A DNA stretch of 64,000 bases. Source: Chloroflexi bacterium TSY. Its GTDB lineage: Bacteria > Chloroflexota > Anaerolineae > Caldilineales > Caldilineaceae. The stretch is taken from contig JAHBNG010000005.1 in assembly GCA_019217005.1 (NCBI GenBank), positions 186,001 through 250,000 on the forward strand, read 5' to 3'. The notes beneath the pieces were generated by a model. It had not been told where the DNA came from. It was given only the letters and a program-made list of their open reading frames with translations, and did not search any database. The translations under genes and the position numbers were made by a program. This document shows, piece by piece, positions 51,710 to 62,054 of the stretch; positions within the stretch are counted from its first letter, which is position 1, and every line of letters starts with the position of its first letter.

Positions 51710-52507
51710 GTGCATGATTCACAGCAATCGATTCTAAAGTTGACCGGTATCTCAAAAGAGTTTGGTCACGTTCGAGCGCTCAACAACGTGGCCTTTGACG
51801 TGAGGGAAGGTGAGATTCTGGCCCTGGTTGGCGACAACGGCGCGGGAAAATCGACGCTGATCAAGATCGCATCAGGTGTCTATCAGCCGGACGCAGGTCA
51901 AATTCAGATCGATGATCAACCAGCTACGTTTGCGAATCCCCATGTGGCTCGTGATCATGGTATTGCCACGGTCTATCAGGATCTGGCGCTGGCGGATGAC
52001 CGAGATGTGGCGTCGAATCTCTTCTTGGGGCGCGAGCCAACCCGCTTTTTCATGGTTGACAAACAACGCATGAACCGAGAATCGCGCCAGATTCTCAACC
52101 GTTTGCGCTCGAACATTCCTTCTGTCAAAACAATGGTCGGTTTTCTTTCGGGGGGGCAACGACAGGCTGTCGCGATTGGACGTGCCGTCTCGCAAGGCGG
52201 GCGCATCTTTATCTTGGATGAGCCCACTGCCGCGTTGGGCGTTCGTGAATCTGCCAATGTTTTGCGCTTGATTACGGAACTGCGTGACCAAGGTAGTTCC
52301 GTCGTCGTGATCAGTCACAACCTGAACCACGTCTTCTCGATTGCCGATCGGATCACTGTCCTGCGTCATGGTCAAAATGTGGGAACCCGCGTGAAATCAA
52401 AAAGTTCTGCGGACGAAATCGTCAAAATGATCACCGGAGCGGATCTGTTGGGAGGAGACGAGCATTTGCGTGTGGCAGCGGGGGAGAGTGACAACATGAC
52501 AAGATGA
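51710..52507 (+). CDS. Sugar ABC transporter ATP-binding protein (FrcA type, single domain)
   Basis: I chose GTG 51710, with AAGAAGAG about 10 bases upstream, since earlier starts overlap the chimeric ORF. 265 residues. VGDNGAGKSTLIKIASG is Walker A, FLSGGQRQAVAIGRAV the ABC signature, and GRIFILDEPTAALG Walker B. ISHNLNHVF carries the switch His. One ATPase domain is typical of FrcA-like proteins, as against the double RbsA. It goes with the permease at 52727 and, by its usual context, with the lost SDR gene upstream. Confidence 0.88.
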   Translation: MHDSQQSILKLTGISKEFGHVRALNNVAFDVREGEILALVGDNGAGKSTLIKIASGVYQPDAGQIQIDDQPATFANPHVARDHGIATVYQDLALADDRDVASNLFLGREPTRFFMVDKQRMNRESRQILNRLRSNIPSVKTMVGFLSGGQRQAVAIGRAVSQGGRIFILDEPTAALGVRESANVLRLITELRDQGSSVVVISHNLNHVFSIADRITVLRHGQNVGTRVKSKSSADEIVKMITGADLLGGDEHLRVAAGESDNMTR

Positions 52508-52726
52508 CGAGATGCTAGCAACGGTAGGTCGCTTCTCTGAAGTGACGAGCATCAAGCACCCTGGATCGTTATTTGGAAAAGGTCGTTCTCTTGACGCTTG
52601 TCCCACCGAAGATGAAATCTACGATAATCTGTCAAAACTTGGATGACAGAATGAATGAAATTAGCTGTACAACCAGAAACTCCTGGTCCCACGCAACACG
52701 CACGACGCAACACGTAAGGCAACTCA

Positions 52727-53469
52727 ATGACTGTAGATAGTTCTGTCGAAGTTGGTTTTGAAGAACCGATTGAACGCGAGCGCGGATGGTTACACCGTTT
52801 AGTGACGCAACGCGAGATTGGTATTTTTAGCGCCGCTTTGATTCTTTTTGTGATTCTAAGCTTCATTAATCAAGGTGAAGTGGACAACAAGTTTACTCGA
52901 GTTGACAATCTTATTACGATTGCGCGCCAAATTTCGCTGATTACGATCATGGCCGTGGGTATGACCTATATCATTATTGCAGGCGAGATTGATCTCTCGG
53001 TCGGTTCGCTCTTTGGCGTGACAGGCATTGTGTTGGGTTTCTTGATCAAGCAGTTTAACTTTGATCCATATTTGGCGATGCTGGTGGCGATGGCACTTGG
53101 AACCAGCATTGGGTTGATGAATGGGTTATTGACGACGAAGTTGGGTGTGCCTTCGTTTGTCGTAACATTGGGGGGACTGAGTGCTCTCCGAGGTATTGCA
53201 TTGGGGTTGGCTGGTGGCTGGCCGGTTTCGGGGTTGCCCGACTACCGCTTTTTTGACATCACGGGCGGGTATCTCGTTATTCAGACTGATGTCTATACGA
53301 GTATTCCCATGCAGGTTGTCTGGATGATCGTGGTGTTGACCGTTGGTTGGTGGATCTTATCCAAAACTCGATTTGGGTATCATCTCTATGCAACTGGCAG
53401 TAACAAACAAGCTGCTGTGTTGGCTGGTATTCAGACTGATCGGGTGAAAATTACGGCCTTTATGTTCAT
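52727..53469 (+). pseudogene. Sugar ABC permease (RbsC/FrcC type), cut by ISx copy 5
   Basis: ATG start and 248 codons up to the IS (ITAFMF). MAVGMTYIIIAGEIDLSVGSLFG is the hallmark of the branched-chain-permease-like family, and LGVPSFVVTLGGLSALRGIALGL and FGYHLYATGSNKQAAVLAGI follow. The last two or three membrane helices are missing and do not reappear on the far side of the IS. This importer is therefore dead. A 219-bp gap without features separates it from the ATPase gene. Confidence 0.85.
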
Positions 53470-54968
53470 CTTTACTTTCTGGTAAAGGCTTGAGTGACAA
53501 AGGGCAAACCGAAAGGGGCGGAAAAAAGAATCCACCCTGAAAAAACGGGATAAAATGTAAAAATAGTGCTCGGCTAGTTTAAGCAGCGGCATTGAGGCGG
53601 CGATGAGCGAGAACGCCTTTAGGGAAATGGTGTGAAACCGAGGCCTTTTTCCGAAAGTCAGGGTCGAGTTGGTCGGGAGTTGGAAAAAGAGCACTCGAGA
53701 GAACGCGGCGCAGCCTGCCGGGAGTGGCTTGAGGCTCTCGATCCCAGTAGCCAGTCGGTATGGGAGGAAGAGAAGCGGCTAAATGGGAAAGAAGATTGCC
53801 AGCCAGCAGCCCCAGTTCAGGTAAGCGGAAGCAAGCCTCATCGGCATGAACAAATTGACGATGTAAGCCAATCATCTGCTTGGAAGCCAAGGGGGGATGT
53901 TCAACAGGCCAGCGCTCCAGATAGAAAAGATAAATGGTTTCAGCTTGTAAAGCCATGACGGTCGCCAGAACCAAAGGTGTGTGATAAGCAGGATCCTGAA
54001 AGACGTAAATCGAATAGGTGCGGTTGGCTGTATCCACCTTGGTTGTCCTAGGGACGAGATTGTGCCATGCTTGATAGCGAATCAGGCGACCACTATAGAC
54101 AAATTGACCAAACGAGTCTGGAGTTGTGGCCTCGAGTCGCTTTCCCTATAGCATCGAGAGAGCGGACGCACAATATCACCATATTCGGGTGGTCTGCCTT
54201 TTCCTTACGTTCGGGTAACTCATTGCGGCGCGCTGTGCAGTTAATCGCTTCCCGAAGGACAAATCGGTCGACGTCGCTTTCTAGCATTTCTCTGATTGTA
54301 AACCCGGCATCGACCACCGCCACTTCGTCTGACTCCAGTGATTTCTTCGTCTCTTTCAGCAGCTTTTTCCGAAACTTACTTTCCTTTGTGCCTACCTCGC
54401 ATCTCATGATTGCCTTGAGCAGTGGCACTCGTTTCCCGCCTATCTCCCCCGAGCTTATCATCACTCCAAAGATGAGCGCGGGCAATGCCCGACGAGCCGT
54501 TGAGTTATAGAGTCGGTTCACTTTCCTTGCAGCTTCGGTCGCCAGAACCCTGTGATATCTATGCTTTTCACTCGGTATCCTTCTAACTTTTTGCCTCCCA
54601 TTCCCTTTCCACTCCACTTCTTCTTGCCACGATGAGAGCAGGCTTGCAATATCCCATGATCCATATCGAAAGCTCCACCAGCTTCGCCGGAGCTCCTCAT
54701 CTTCAAACCCGCTTTCACTCAATCCACTATGGATTGCTCCTCGACTTTTCAGAAACGACCCATTCATCATCGCCCACATCAGACGCATTACATTTACGTT
54801 TGTTCCCACCGGCGTTACTTGCAATACATTCATCAGTACTGCTATAGTTATTTCTGGCGCGGTTAGCATTCCTTCCTCCTTTTTGGGTTCTCTACCTTTA
54901 GGATGAAACGCTAACCGCTTTTTGTCACATTTCTCACCTCATCTCTTTTCTTTTACCAGAAAGTAAAG
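53470..54968 (-). mobile_element. ISx copy 5, no TSD
   Basis: About 1.5 kb with the usual ends. Flanks are GTTCAT and TGGTAT, which do not match. The left flank is mid-permease and the right flank is unrelated sequence, again suggesting a deletion between ISx copies. Confidence 0.9.
53579..54869 (-). pseudogene. ISx transposase, copy 5
   Basis: From MLTAPEITIAVLMN at 54869. Frame changes near 54590 and 54195, the latter a four-base T run that is five in copies 1 and 2. Close relative of copies 2 and 3. Confidence 0.8.
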
Positions 54969-55062
54969 TGGTATAGGAATTTATAAAAGTCAGTCATATA
55001 GCGTCGCCAATTCCTGGCTGATAGCTGATGGCTGCGGCGAAGCCGCTTTCTTGTGTTCTTCG

Positions 55063-55587
55063 CTACGCTGCCGGTGCCAGTTGCGGGCCTCCAGGTAGTC
55101 CAAATGAACCAGAGCTGTTGCTTTCGGAGTCGCGTTCTTGAACATGCCAGACCGTGACATGGGCGTCGATCTCTTTCTGGCCGTTTGCTTTGGCAACGGA
55201 GACACGATGGTGGCCATCGCGGATGAAGTAGACATCATCAATCTGCACAACTTCGATGGCTGGCAGAGCAACACCATTCTCGCAGGCCAGTGCGATGTTG
55301 ATCCAGCGACCTTCTGTGTGTCCTTTGAGCGGTAGGAAGTTGCGATTGAAGTCTTTACATCGTCCCTCACTGCCTTGTATTTGAGCAATTGGGACAACCT
55401 GTGTACCAGCATATCGGCGAGCAATCACTGTACTCTGCTTCTCTATTTCGTGTAGATTTAGCAATTGATTGGGGCGACCGGTGATGTACGACCAGATCCG
55501 GCTTGCAAAGCCACGCTTGCGCAAACTTTCGTACCGACTTCTCGCTGCTATTCGTGATTCTGATGGTAACATTGAGGCAAATGCCAT
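55063..55587 (-). CDS. ParB-like N-terminal domain protein
   Basis: 174 residues. Residues 60-155 hold VVPIAQIQGSEGRCKDFNRNF, then ACENGVALPAIEVVQIDDVYFIRDGHHRVSVAKANG. The P-x-x-x-x-x-x-x-x-x-x-DGHHR pattern is the ParB/Srx-like nucleotide-binding fold. It lacks the ParB HTH and is too short for a partition protein. The AT-rich upstream region has many TGTG/CACA words that could be an operator, but no clear palindrome. Confidence 0.7.
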   Translation of the reverse strand: MAFASMLPSESRIAARSRYESLRKRGFASRIWSYITGRPNQLLNLHEIEKQSTVIARRYAGTQVVPIAQIQGSEGRCKDFNRNFLPLKGHTEGRWINIALACENGVALPAIEVVQIDDVYFIRDGHHRVSVAKANGQKEIDAHVTVWHVQERDSESNSSGSFGLPGGPQLAPAA

Positions 55588-56129
55588 TTGATTCTCCCAA
55601 AGATTGTTTATGTTTCGTCACACATTTGATGTGTGGATGTCCATATGTTAACACACAAGATACACATTTGTCAATATGTGATTTAAAATTCAACCTTAAA
55701 GATTTGCACTCAAAATACACTTTTTGTACACAAAAAGAGAGAATATGCTTTTCCTCAGCTGATTTATGGTAGAAATTTACATAATTTTGCGTTTATGTAT
55801 CAACAATGTGTATTTTGAGGGTGTATTGAAGATTTTTCTCGAAGACGCAGTGTTCACAACCGAACTGACAAGACAAATCCGTATCGAATTCAATGGTGAA
55901 TCAGAGGGTTTAATTGGGTGTTTTTGATTGCCAAAATCATCAGATACAGCTACAATACAAAGTAACATTTTTGCTCGTATAAACAATATTCTATTGAGCT
56001 GCCGCAAAGTATATTCGGGTGTGTCCTAAAATCAGTAGACCGCAATCGTTAAGATTCTTCGCTTCACTCGAGAATGACACGATTGCGGTCTACTGAAAAT
56101 GGGTTCACACCCGATTTTATTGGAGCTGT
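55588..56129. other. Intergenic stretch with hairpin split by Pal-C
   Basis: AT-rich to about 55990. Then CGGGTGTG (56016-56023) and CACACCCG (56106-56113) form a hairpin whose loop holds Pal-C copy 3. It lies directly before the ABC exporter gene. No ORF is convincing. Confidence 0.5.
56033..56095. repeat. Pal-C copy 3, 63 bp, perfect TSD AAAAT
   Basis: CAGTAGACCGCAATCG pairs with CGATTGCGGTCTACTG around a CACTCGAGAA loop. AAAAT flanks it (56028-56032 and 56096-56100). This is the cleanest example of the family. Confidence 0.92.
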
Positions 56130-57933
56130 ATGAAACCCTTTCGCATTCTTTTTCTCTTTGCTAGAAATTATACCGGTGTTCTCACAATTACAGTTGTTAG
56201 TATCTTGCTGCTCGTTGGCGTCCAGCTTCTTGTCCCTTGGATTATTCGTTCGATGATCGCGGCGTTGACAAATTTAGACGGTGAGGGACTGACACAAGAA
56301 TTAATTACCCGCTTGGCGTTGCTTGCTTTGGCTGTCTATATTGCCAGGGGATTCTTGCAGTTTTTGCGTAGTTACATGGCGCATATTGCTGGGTGGGGCG
56401 TGGTGGCCGAAGCGCGACGATTAATCTATACCCATGTACAGCGACTCTCTTTGCGCTTTTATGAGGATAAGCAGACGGGTCAACTCATGTCGCGTGTCGT
56501 CAATGATACGGACAAATTTGAGCTATTGATTGCTCATGCCGTGCCCGATATCATGGCGAATATATTGACGCTCGTTGGTGTTACCTCTGTTCTGCTCTAT
56601 CTCAATTGGAAGTTGGCATTGATCAGCATGGTGCCGATTCCGCTGATTATCCTCGGATTGAAGGCATTTTCGTATTATGTGCGGCCAGCATTTTTGAAAG
56701 AGCGCAAAGCATTGGGTGAACTAAATGCAATTCTGGCCGACAATCTGTCTGGGATTCGTGAGATCAAGATCTTCACGCGCGAACAGACTGAAAACCAGCG
56801 CATGAACAAGCGGATAGTCGATTATCGAGATTCAACTCTCCATGCACTCAAGATGCTGGCAATTTTTCGGCCCTTTATCGAATTTACCTCGTCTCTCGGG
56901 ACCATTGCCGTCATTTATTTTGGTGGATGGTTGATTTTGAATGAGACTTTGTCAATTGAAGATCTTGTGGCCTTCTTTCTCTATCTAGAGCTCTTCTATC
57001 AACCTTTGCATCATTTGAGTGATGCTTGGGAAAAGATTCAGGAGGCGCTGGCTGCTTCGGATCGGGTGGGAGACCTGCTGAATGTCTTGCCCGAAATCCA
57101 GGATGCCCCTTATGCAATAACGCTTCAGACGCGGGCCGCAGGTGCATTGCAATTGAAGAATGTTCATTTTGGTTATTTAGAAAATGAGCCTGTCTTGGAA
57201 AAGATCAATCTTGACATCCCTGCGCAGGCGACAGTGGCACTTATTGGGCCAACTGGTGTTGGCAAAACGACTCTGGTCAGTTTGATTCCACGTTTTTATG
57301 ATGTGTGGGAGGGGTCGATCAGGCTGGATGGAACCGATATTCGGGATGTTTCCGTCCAAAGCCTCCGCCAACAGATCAGCATGGTGCTGCAAGATGTCTT
57401 TCTCTTTCACGGCACGCGAGAATATTCTTTTTGGTCGTGCCTATGCATCAGAAGAAGAGATGATTGAAGCGGCGAAGATTGCCAATGCCCATGATTTTAT
57501 TCTGGATTTGCCGAACGGATACGATACGTTGATCGGTGAACGAGGTGTTAAGCTCTCCGGTGGTCAAAAACAGCGCCTTTCCATTGCGCGCTCAGTTCTC
57601 AAGGATGCCCCCATTTTGATTCTGGATGAGGCAACATCGTCTGTCGATATAGAAACTGAATTGTTGATTCAAGAAGCATTACAACGCCTGATGATTGGAC
57701 GTACAACGCTTATTATCGCTCACCGCCTCTCTACGGTCTGTAATGCAGATCTGATTGTTGTGATGAAGGACAATCGTATTATTGAGATGGGGAATCATGA
57801 GCAACTCGTGGCGCAAAATGGATTCTATTGGCATTTGACTCATATCCAGAAACAAAGTCTATTAGAGTTGAATGATTTTGAACATCACCTGGATACACCA
57901 ATGCACGAGCAGCGGTTGGTGCCTCATGCTTAA
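56130..57933 (+). pseudogene. ABC exporter (MsbA/LmrA type half-transporter), one frameshift
   Basis: About 600 residues over two frames. Six transmembrane segments come first, with LRFYEDKQTGQLMSRVVNDTDKFE as a coupling-helix region. Walker A is IGPTGVGKTTLVS, then [18 protein letters not shown]. In the second frame come RENILFG, the signature [18 protein letters not shown], Walker [13 protein letters not shown] and IIAHRLST. The frame break is near 57412, where GGCACGCGAG would read GGCACGCGCGAG if two bases were restored. The gene overlaps the twin binding protein by 8 bases, so they are coupled. Confidence 0.85.
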
Positions 57934-60385
57934 GCAACTCACAATATTGTCCAGTAGCCGATTGATGTTGCTTTTTGCCCTGACACTTTTGTTGGTCAGT
58001 TTGCTCTTTTTCTCGCGAACAATCTTTGGTTTTCCTCTAAGTCAAGATCTGCTGACTGGTCGCATTCTTCTCTGGCATAGTCTGACTGGAGACGAAGTCG
58101 ATGCATTGCACGATATTGTCGATACGTTTCATGATTTGAACCCCCGCATCGGTGTTCAGTTAACATATATTGAACAGTCAGAGTTACGCGAACGCTTCCC
58201 GACTGCGTCCGATTCTGGTCTGGGACCTGATCTCTTTATTGGTCCAAGTGACTGGATTCTTCCATTGGCCCAGAGTCAGCTAATCCGAAAAATTGCAAAT
58301 GGTCAAGAGCAGATTACAGGCGATGAGCAAAGCGACGACAGACGGCGCTATATTGAATGGGAAGACAATTCGATTCTGACACAAGAGGTTTTAGACCGTT
58401 ACTCGCATACCACACTTGACAGCGTCTTCTATGAAGATGGAATATATGCGCTCCCTCTCTGGTTAAATCTGCAAGGACTCTATCGTAATAGACGATTAAC
58501 CCGTGGCGCTGTGCCGACCCTCGATGCGTTGCTTCAGGAAGCAGAGCGCGGTCGGCTTGTTTTGATCAGCACAGGGTTTCGAGATGCTTTTTGGGGTGTG
58601 CAAACATTTGGTGGGACTCTGTTAGATGCAGAGGGCCAAGTTGTGTTGGATCGGGGCGGATTTGCGAATTGGTTGAATTGGTTGAAAAATGCGAATGATG
58701 CCCGTGGAATGATCTTGGATACCAATCGTCGTTTGCTTCAGGAGCGATTCCAAGAGGGAGAAGCAGCCTATTATGTTGGATACGCCTCAGAATTCCGTGA
58801 GATTCAGGAGGCTGTCGGCGGCAATGTGATCGACGTAACGCTACTTCCCGCTGGTCCGACGGGGATTGCAGGACCATTTATGACGACAGATGGACTCTTT
58901 TTCAACACTGCATCCACTCCTAAACAACAAGAGATTGCTCTCAAGTTGGCTCTCTTTGTGACAAATGCAGAGCAGAGTGCGAATCTAATGCGCTGGACAG
59001 GTCGTGTGCCTGCAAATACGCAAACGCGAATCAACCAACGGCTTCATCCAACGATTGCTAGCTTTGCCGCCCAGGCACGAACCGCCATCGCAATCCGCAA
59101 TAGCACAGAATATCAGTCCATTTTGGCGCTTGGTGAGCAGGCGTACCGCCAAGTATTGGAGGATGGGGTTGCACCAGGTGAGGCAGCAGTGAAAGTCACT
59201 CGGAAGATGAACCAAGCGATCAATCGCGAAGATAGTATTTATCTTGCCGATACACCATTGGAACAGTGTGTAGGAGTTGGAACGGTTACCCTCTGGGATC
59301 TAGCTGACGAAACACATGGCGCAATTTTAGACGAAATTATCCGACAATTTCATATTCGTTGTCCAACCATTATTGTAAAACGACGAACTGTTACAGCAGA
59401 TGAAGTACGCGACCGGTTTCGGGTTGCGAGAGGGTATGGTGGACCAGTGGATCTGTTGCTGGCACCTCATACATTTATTCCTCTGTTGGTTGAGCAAGGT
59501 ACGATTCGCGATGTAACCAATCTTGTCGATGCTGACATGTTACAACAATATCTGCCAAAGGCCCTAGATGCCCTACGCCATGGCGACCGACTGTATGGAA
59601 TTCCAGAGTCAATCGATACGTTTGTCTTATACTTTAATAAAGAGTTTGTAAATGATCCTGTCCGTACACTGGATGAATTACTCAATACGTCAACTGCCAC
59701 GACTGGTGCTGCCTTGCATACTGGATTTGAACACATTGTATGGACAATGCCTGGATTTACCGGTGCTCTGGATGAGATTGATCTGGAGCATCCGCGCCTT
59801 GCTCGCAATTTGGTCGATTGGCTTCAATGGCTGCGCAATATTCAAGGCAAATCTGAGTTTGTCTTGGCCCAAAATGATCGAATGCTGCGCGAACAGTTTA
59901 GTCAAGGCAAAACGGCTTATTACATTGGAGGTATGGATGGACTCAAGCAACTTCAGGATAGTTTAGGAGAGAATCTAGGTGTGACAACCTTGCCAGCTGG
60001 TCCAGAGGGGGAAGGAAGTCCACTTCTGGATGTATATGGGATCATGTTCAATGGCCAGATTCGCAATGAACAGGCTTTGGTGGCGCTGGAGTTTGTTCTC
60101 TATGCCACAGGCGAGGTGGGGCAACAATATCTCTTGAGCAATCGCGAGCTTGTGCCGGCCAATGTAACAGTTGAGACCGATTCGATGGTGAGTGCCTTTA
60201 TTACCCAAGCGCAAGGGGCAACAATCAGTTCACAGACCATTGTGTTTGACGATCTTCGTCGCATTGGAATGGAGGCATTGCGTTTGGTGTTAGAAGAAAA
60301 CATCGAACCGCTTCAGGCTGTAATTTCGGCTACAAAAACAATCTCGACGACCTCTATTGTGGTTGAGAATCTAGACAATCAGTAG
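57926..60385 (+). CDS. Membrane-anchored protein with two tandem solute-binding (MalE-like) domains
   Basis: Start ATG 57926 overlaps the exporter stop by 8 bases; 819 residues. Residues about 13-35 ([20 protein letters not shown]) are a signal anchor without lipobox. Domain 1 (about 45-430) opens [20 protein letters not shown] and includes [17 protein letters not shown]. Domain 2 (about 450-815) opens [20 protein letters not shown] and has [20 protein letters not shown]. Each ends with an [12 protein letters not shown] or [14 protein letters not shown] helix. Fused twin binding proteins are uncommon. No importer permease is near. The last codon and stop (CAG TAG) come from Pal-C copy 4. Confidence 0.85.
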   Translation: MLKQLTILSSSRLMLLFALTLLLVSLLFFSRTIFGFPLSQDLLTGRILLWHSLTGDEVDALHDIVDTFHDLNPRIGVQLTYIEQSELRERFPTASDSGLGPDLFIGPSDWILPLAQSQLIRKIANGQEQITGDEQSDDRRRYIEWEDNSILTQEVLDRYSHTTLDSVFYEDGIYALPLWLNLQGLYRNRRLTRGAVPTLDALLQEAERGRLVLISTGFRDAFWGVQTFGGTLLDAEGQVVLDRGGFANWLNWLKNANDARGMILDTNRRLLQERFQEGEAAYYVGYASEFREIQEAVGGNVIDVTLLPAGPTGIAGPFMTTDGLFFNTASTPKQQEIALKLALFVTNAEQSANLMRWTGRVPANTQTRINQRLHPTIASFAAQARTAIAIRNSTEYQSILALGEQAYRQVLEDGVAPGEAAVKVTRKMNQAINREDSIYLADTPLEQCVGVGTVTLWDLADETHGAILDEIIRQFHIRCPTIIVKRRTVTADEVRDRFRVARGYGGPVDLLLAPHTFIPLLVEQGTIRDVTNLVDADMLQQYLPKALDALRHGDRLYGIPESIDTFVLYFNKEFVNDPVRTLDELLNTSTATTGAALHTGFEHIVWTMPGFTGALDEIDLEHPRLARNLVDWLQWLRNIQGKSEFVLAQNDRMLREQFSQGKTAYYIGGMDGLKQLQDSLGENLGVTTLPAGPEGEGSPLLDVYGIMFNGQIRNEQALVALEFVLYATGEVGQQYLLSNRELVPANVTVETDSMVSAFITQAQGATISSQTIVFDDLRRIGMEALRLVLEENIEPLQAVISATKTISTTSIVVENLDNQ

Positions 60386-60441
60386 ACTGTAATCGTTGGA
60401 TTCTTTGCTTCACTCGAGAACGACACGATTGCGGTTTACTA
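60380..60441. repeat. Pal-C copy 4, 62 bp
   Basis: CAGTAGACTGTAATCG pairs with CGATTGCGGTTTACTA. It is placed on the final codons of the twin binding-protein gene and supplies its stop. TSD not clear (ACAAT and ATAAT with one base offset). Confidence 0.75.
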
Positions 60442-60466
60442 ATAATAGACATTATAGGGATTGAAA

Positions 60467-60541
60467 TAGGACACGGATTTTCAGGATAAACACGGATTAT
60501 CTCGGGGTAAATCCGTAAAATCTGTGTTCATCCGTGTCCTA
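60467..60541. repeat. Inverted repeat between binding-protein and mscS genes
   Basis: TAGGACACGGAT (60467-60478) and ATCCGTGTCCTA (60530-60541) are perfect arms. Outer arms ATTATAGGGATT (60451-60462) and AATCCTTATAAT (60549-60560) extend it. It could terminate transcription or be another small mobile palindrome. Only one copy in the window. Confidence 0.6.
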
Positions 60542-60598
60542 TATTCTGAATCCTTATAATCTCTAATAATTCACGATGAACTTGATACAAATCATTTT

Positions 60599-62029
60599 AT
60601 GTTCGTAGAAGATCCGCGCGTCCAGGCGATTTGGAAGCAAATTATCACAGTGCTCGTCTTGCTGGAGCGCCCAGTTGTCCAGCGACAGTTGGCTGCTTTT
60701 GCGCTTGTGATTATCGCATCTTGGTTGCTCTCCGAGTGGTTGCAACGAAGTTTAAATCGGCTTCTTGATGCTGAAAATCGACATCATCGGTTAACGCCTT
60801 TACGCGCGCTTTTGTTGCGCGCTTTAACCGGCGTCGAATATACCTTTTTTCCATTTATCGGGCTGGCTTTAGGCGAACTGCTGATTGGCTTTTTCCAGTC
60901 AAGAGGATGGCGGTTTGGGCTGATTGGTCAATTGATGCCTCTGTTTTGGCTGCTGCTGGCCTATCGCTTGCTTACCGGTATTGTGTATACATTTTTAGTT
61001 GAGGAACGTGCCTATGTCTATAAGCGGCGCTTTGTCCGTCCCCTCTTCCTGATTCTTGTCATCTTAAGTTTTGTTTATAACTTTGCTGCTTCACTTTCAC
61101 TCGGTGATATTGAGATCGCAACATTCCAGGGCGTGGTGGTCACAACCGCCTCGCTCCTGACGGCACTGTTGCTGCTCTATATTTTCTTCACGCTAGCTTG
61201 GTTGCTACACAATGTGCTGAATCGCTTCTTAAAGCGTGATGATGCGACCGATCGCGGCATGGCCGATACGATTATTTCGATCTGTTATTATGCCGTATTG
61301 GCCCTTGGTATGTTGACAGCCGTAAGCGCACTGGGTTTTGATCTTTCCTCATTAGCCATTATTGTCGGTGGCATTTCCGTCGGCATCGGCTTTGGTCTTC
61401 AGGATCTCGTCAATAATTTCGTAAGTGGTGTTTTGCTGTTGTTTGAACGCACTGTCCGTCCGGGTGACGTGATCGAGGTTGGTGGGCAGCGTGGTGTCGT
61501 AGAGAGGTTACGGATACGCTCCACGATGTTGCGTACGATTGATAACATTGAGCTGATTGTCCCGAACAAAAACCTTCTGGCCTCAGCTGTTTCAACCTAT
61601 ACACAATCGGACCGCATCATCCGACGCGTGATTCCGGTTGGTGTGAGTTACGAAAGCGATCCCGGTTTGGTGCGTCAATTGCTTTTAGATGTTGCGGCAA
61701 AACATGGCAAAGTCTTGAAGAAACCTGCCCCCACCGTCTACTTTACAGAGTTCGGTCCGTCTAGCCTCGATTTCCAACTCGCTGTCTTTATTGGAGAACC
61801 GACAATCGAGCCGCGAGTTCTGAGTGATTTACGCTTCATGATATGGACCACGTTTCAGAAACACAATATTGAGATTCCCTATCCACAGCAGGATCTGCAC
61901 GTACGCAATGTCCCGTCATGGTCATCCATGTTGCCATTGAACAGCCATGATGGTCACCCTGATCAGATACCCAATGACGAAATGGAAAAACGGAAAACAG
62001 GGGAAAGAATCGCTGACAAATTACCTTAA
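60599..62029 (+). CDS. MscS-family mechanosensitive ion channel
   Basis: 476 residues. Several N-terminal membrane helices (residues 25-230), then the pore-lining segment LSSLAIIVGGISVGIGFGLQDLVNNFVSGV (about 250-280). LLFERTVRPGDVIEVGGQRGVVE and DNIELIVPNKNLLASAV form the beta domain. The extended N-terminus makes it larger than E. coli MscS (286). Family members vent solutes on osmotic downshock. The start ATG has no strong ribosome site. Transcribed towards galT, 25 bases upstream of it. Confidence 0.9.
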   Translation: MFVEDPRVQAIWKQIITVLVLLERPVVQRQLAAFALVIIASWLLSEWLQRSLNRLLDAENRHHRLTPLRALLLRALTGVEYTFFPFIGLALGELLIGFFQSRGWRFGLIGQLMPLFWLLLAYRLLTGIVYTFLVEERAYVYKRRFVRPLFLILVILSFVYNFAASLSLGDIEIATFQGVVVTTASLLTALLLLYIFFTLAWLLHNVLNRFLKRDDATDRGMADTIISICYYAVLALGMLTAVSALGFDLSSLAIIVGGISVGIGFGLQDLVNNFVSGVLLLFERTVRPGDVIEVGGQRGVVERLRIRSTMLRTIDNIELIVPNKNLLASAVSTYTQSDRIIRRVIPVGVSYESDPGLVRQLLLDVAAKHGKVLKKPAPTVYFTEFGPSSLDFQLAVFIGEPTIEPRVLSDLRFMIWTTFQKHNIEIPYPQQDLHVRNVPSWSSMLPLNSHDGHPDQIPNDEMEKRKTGERIADKLP

Positions 62030-62054
62030 ACAAGTATACTTAATATTTCATTGA

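Noticed and set aside
54990..55062. Possible further CDS between ISx copy 5 and the ParB-like gene
   Set aside because: Only short frames, with no start or family likeness.
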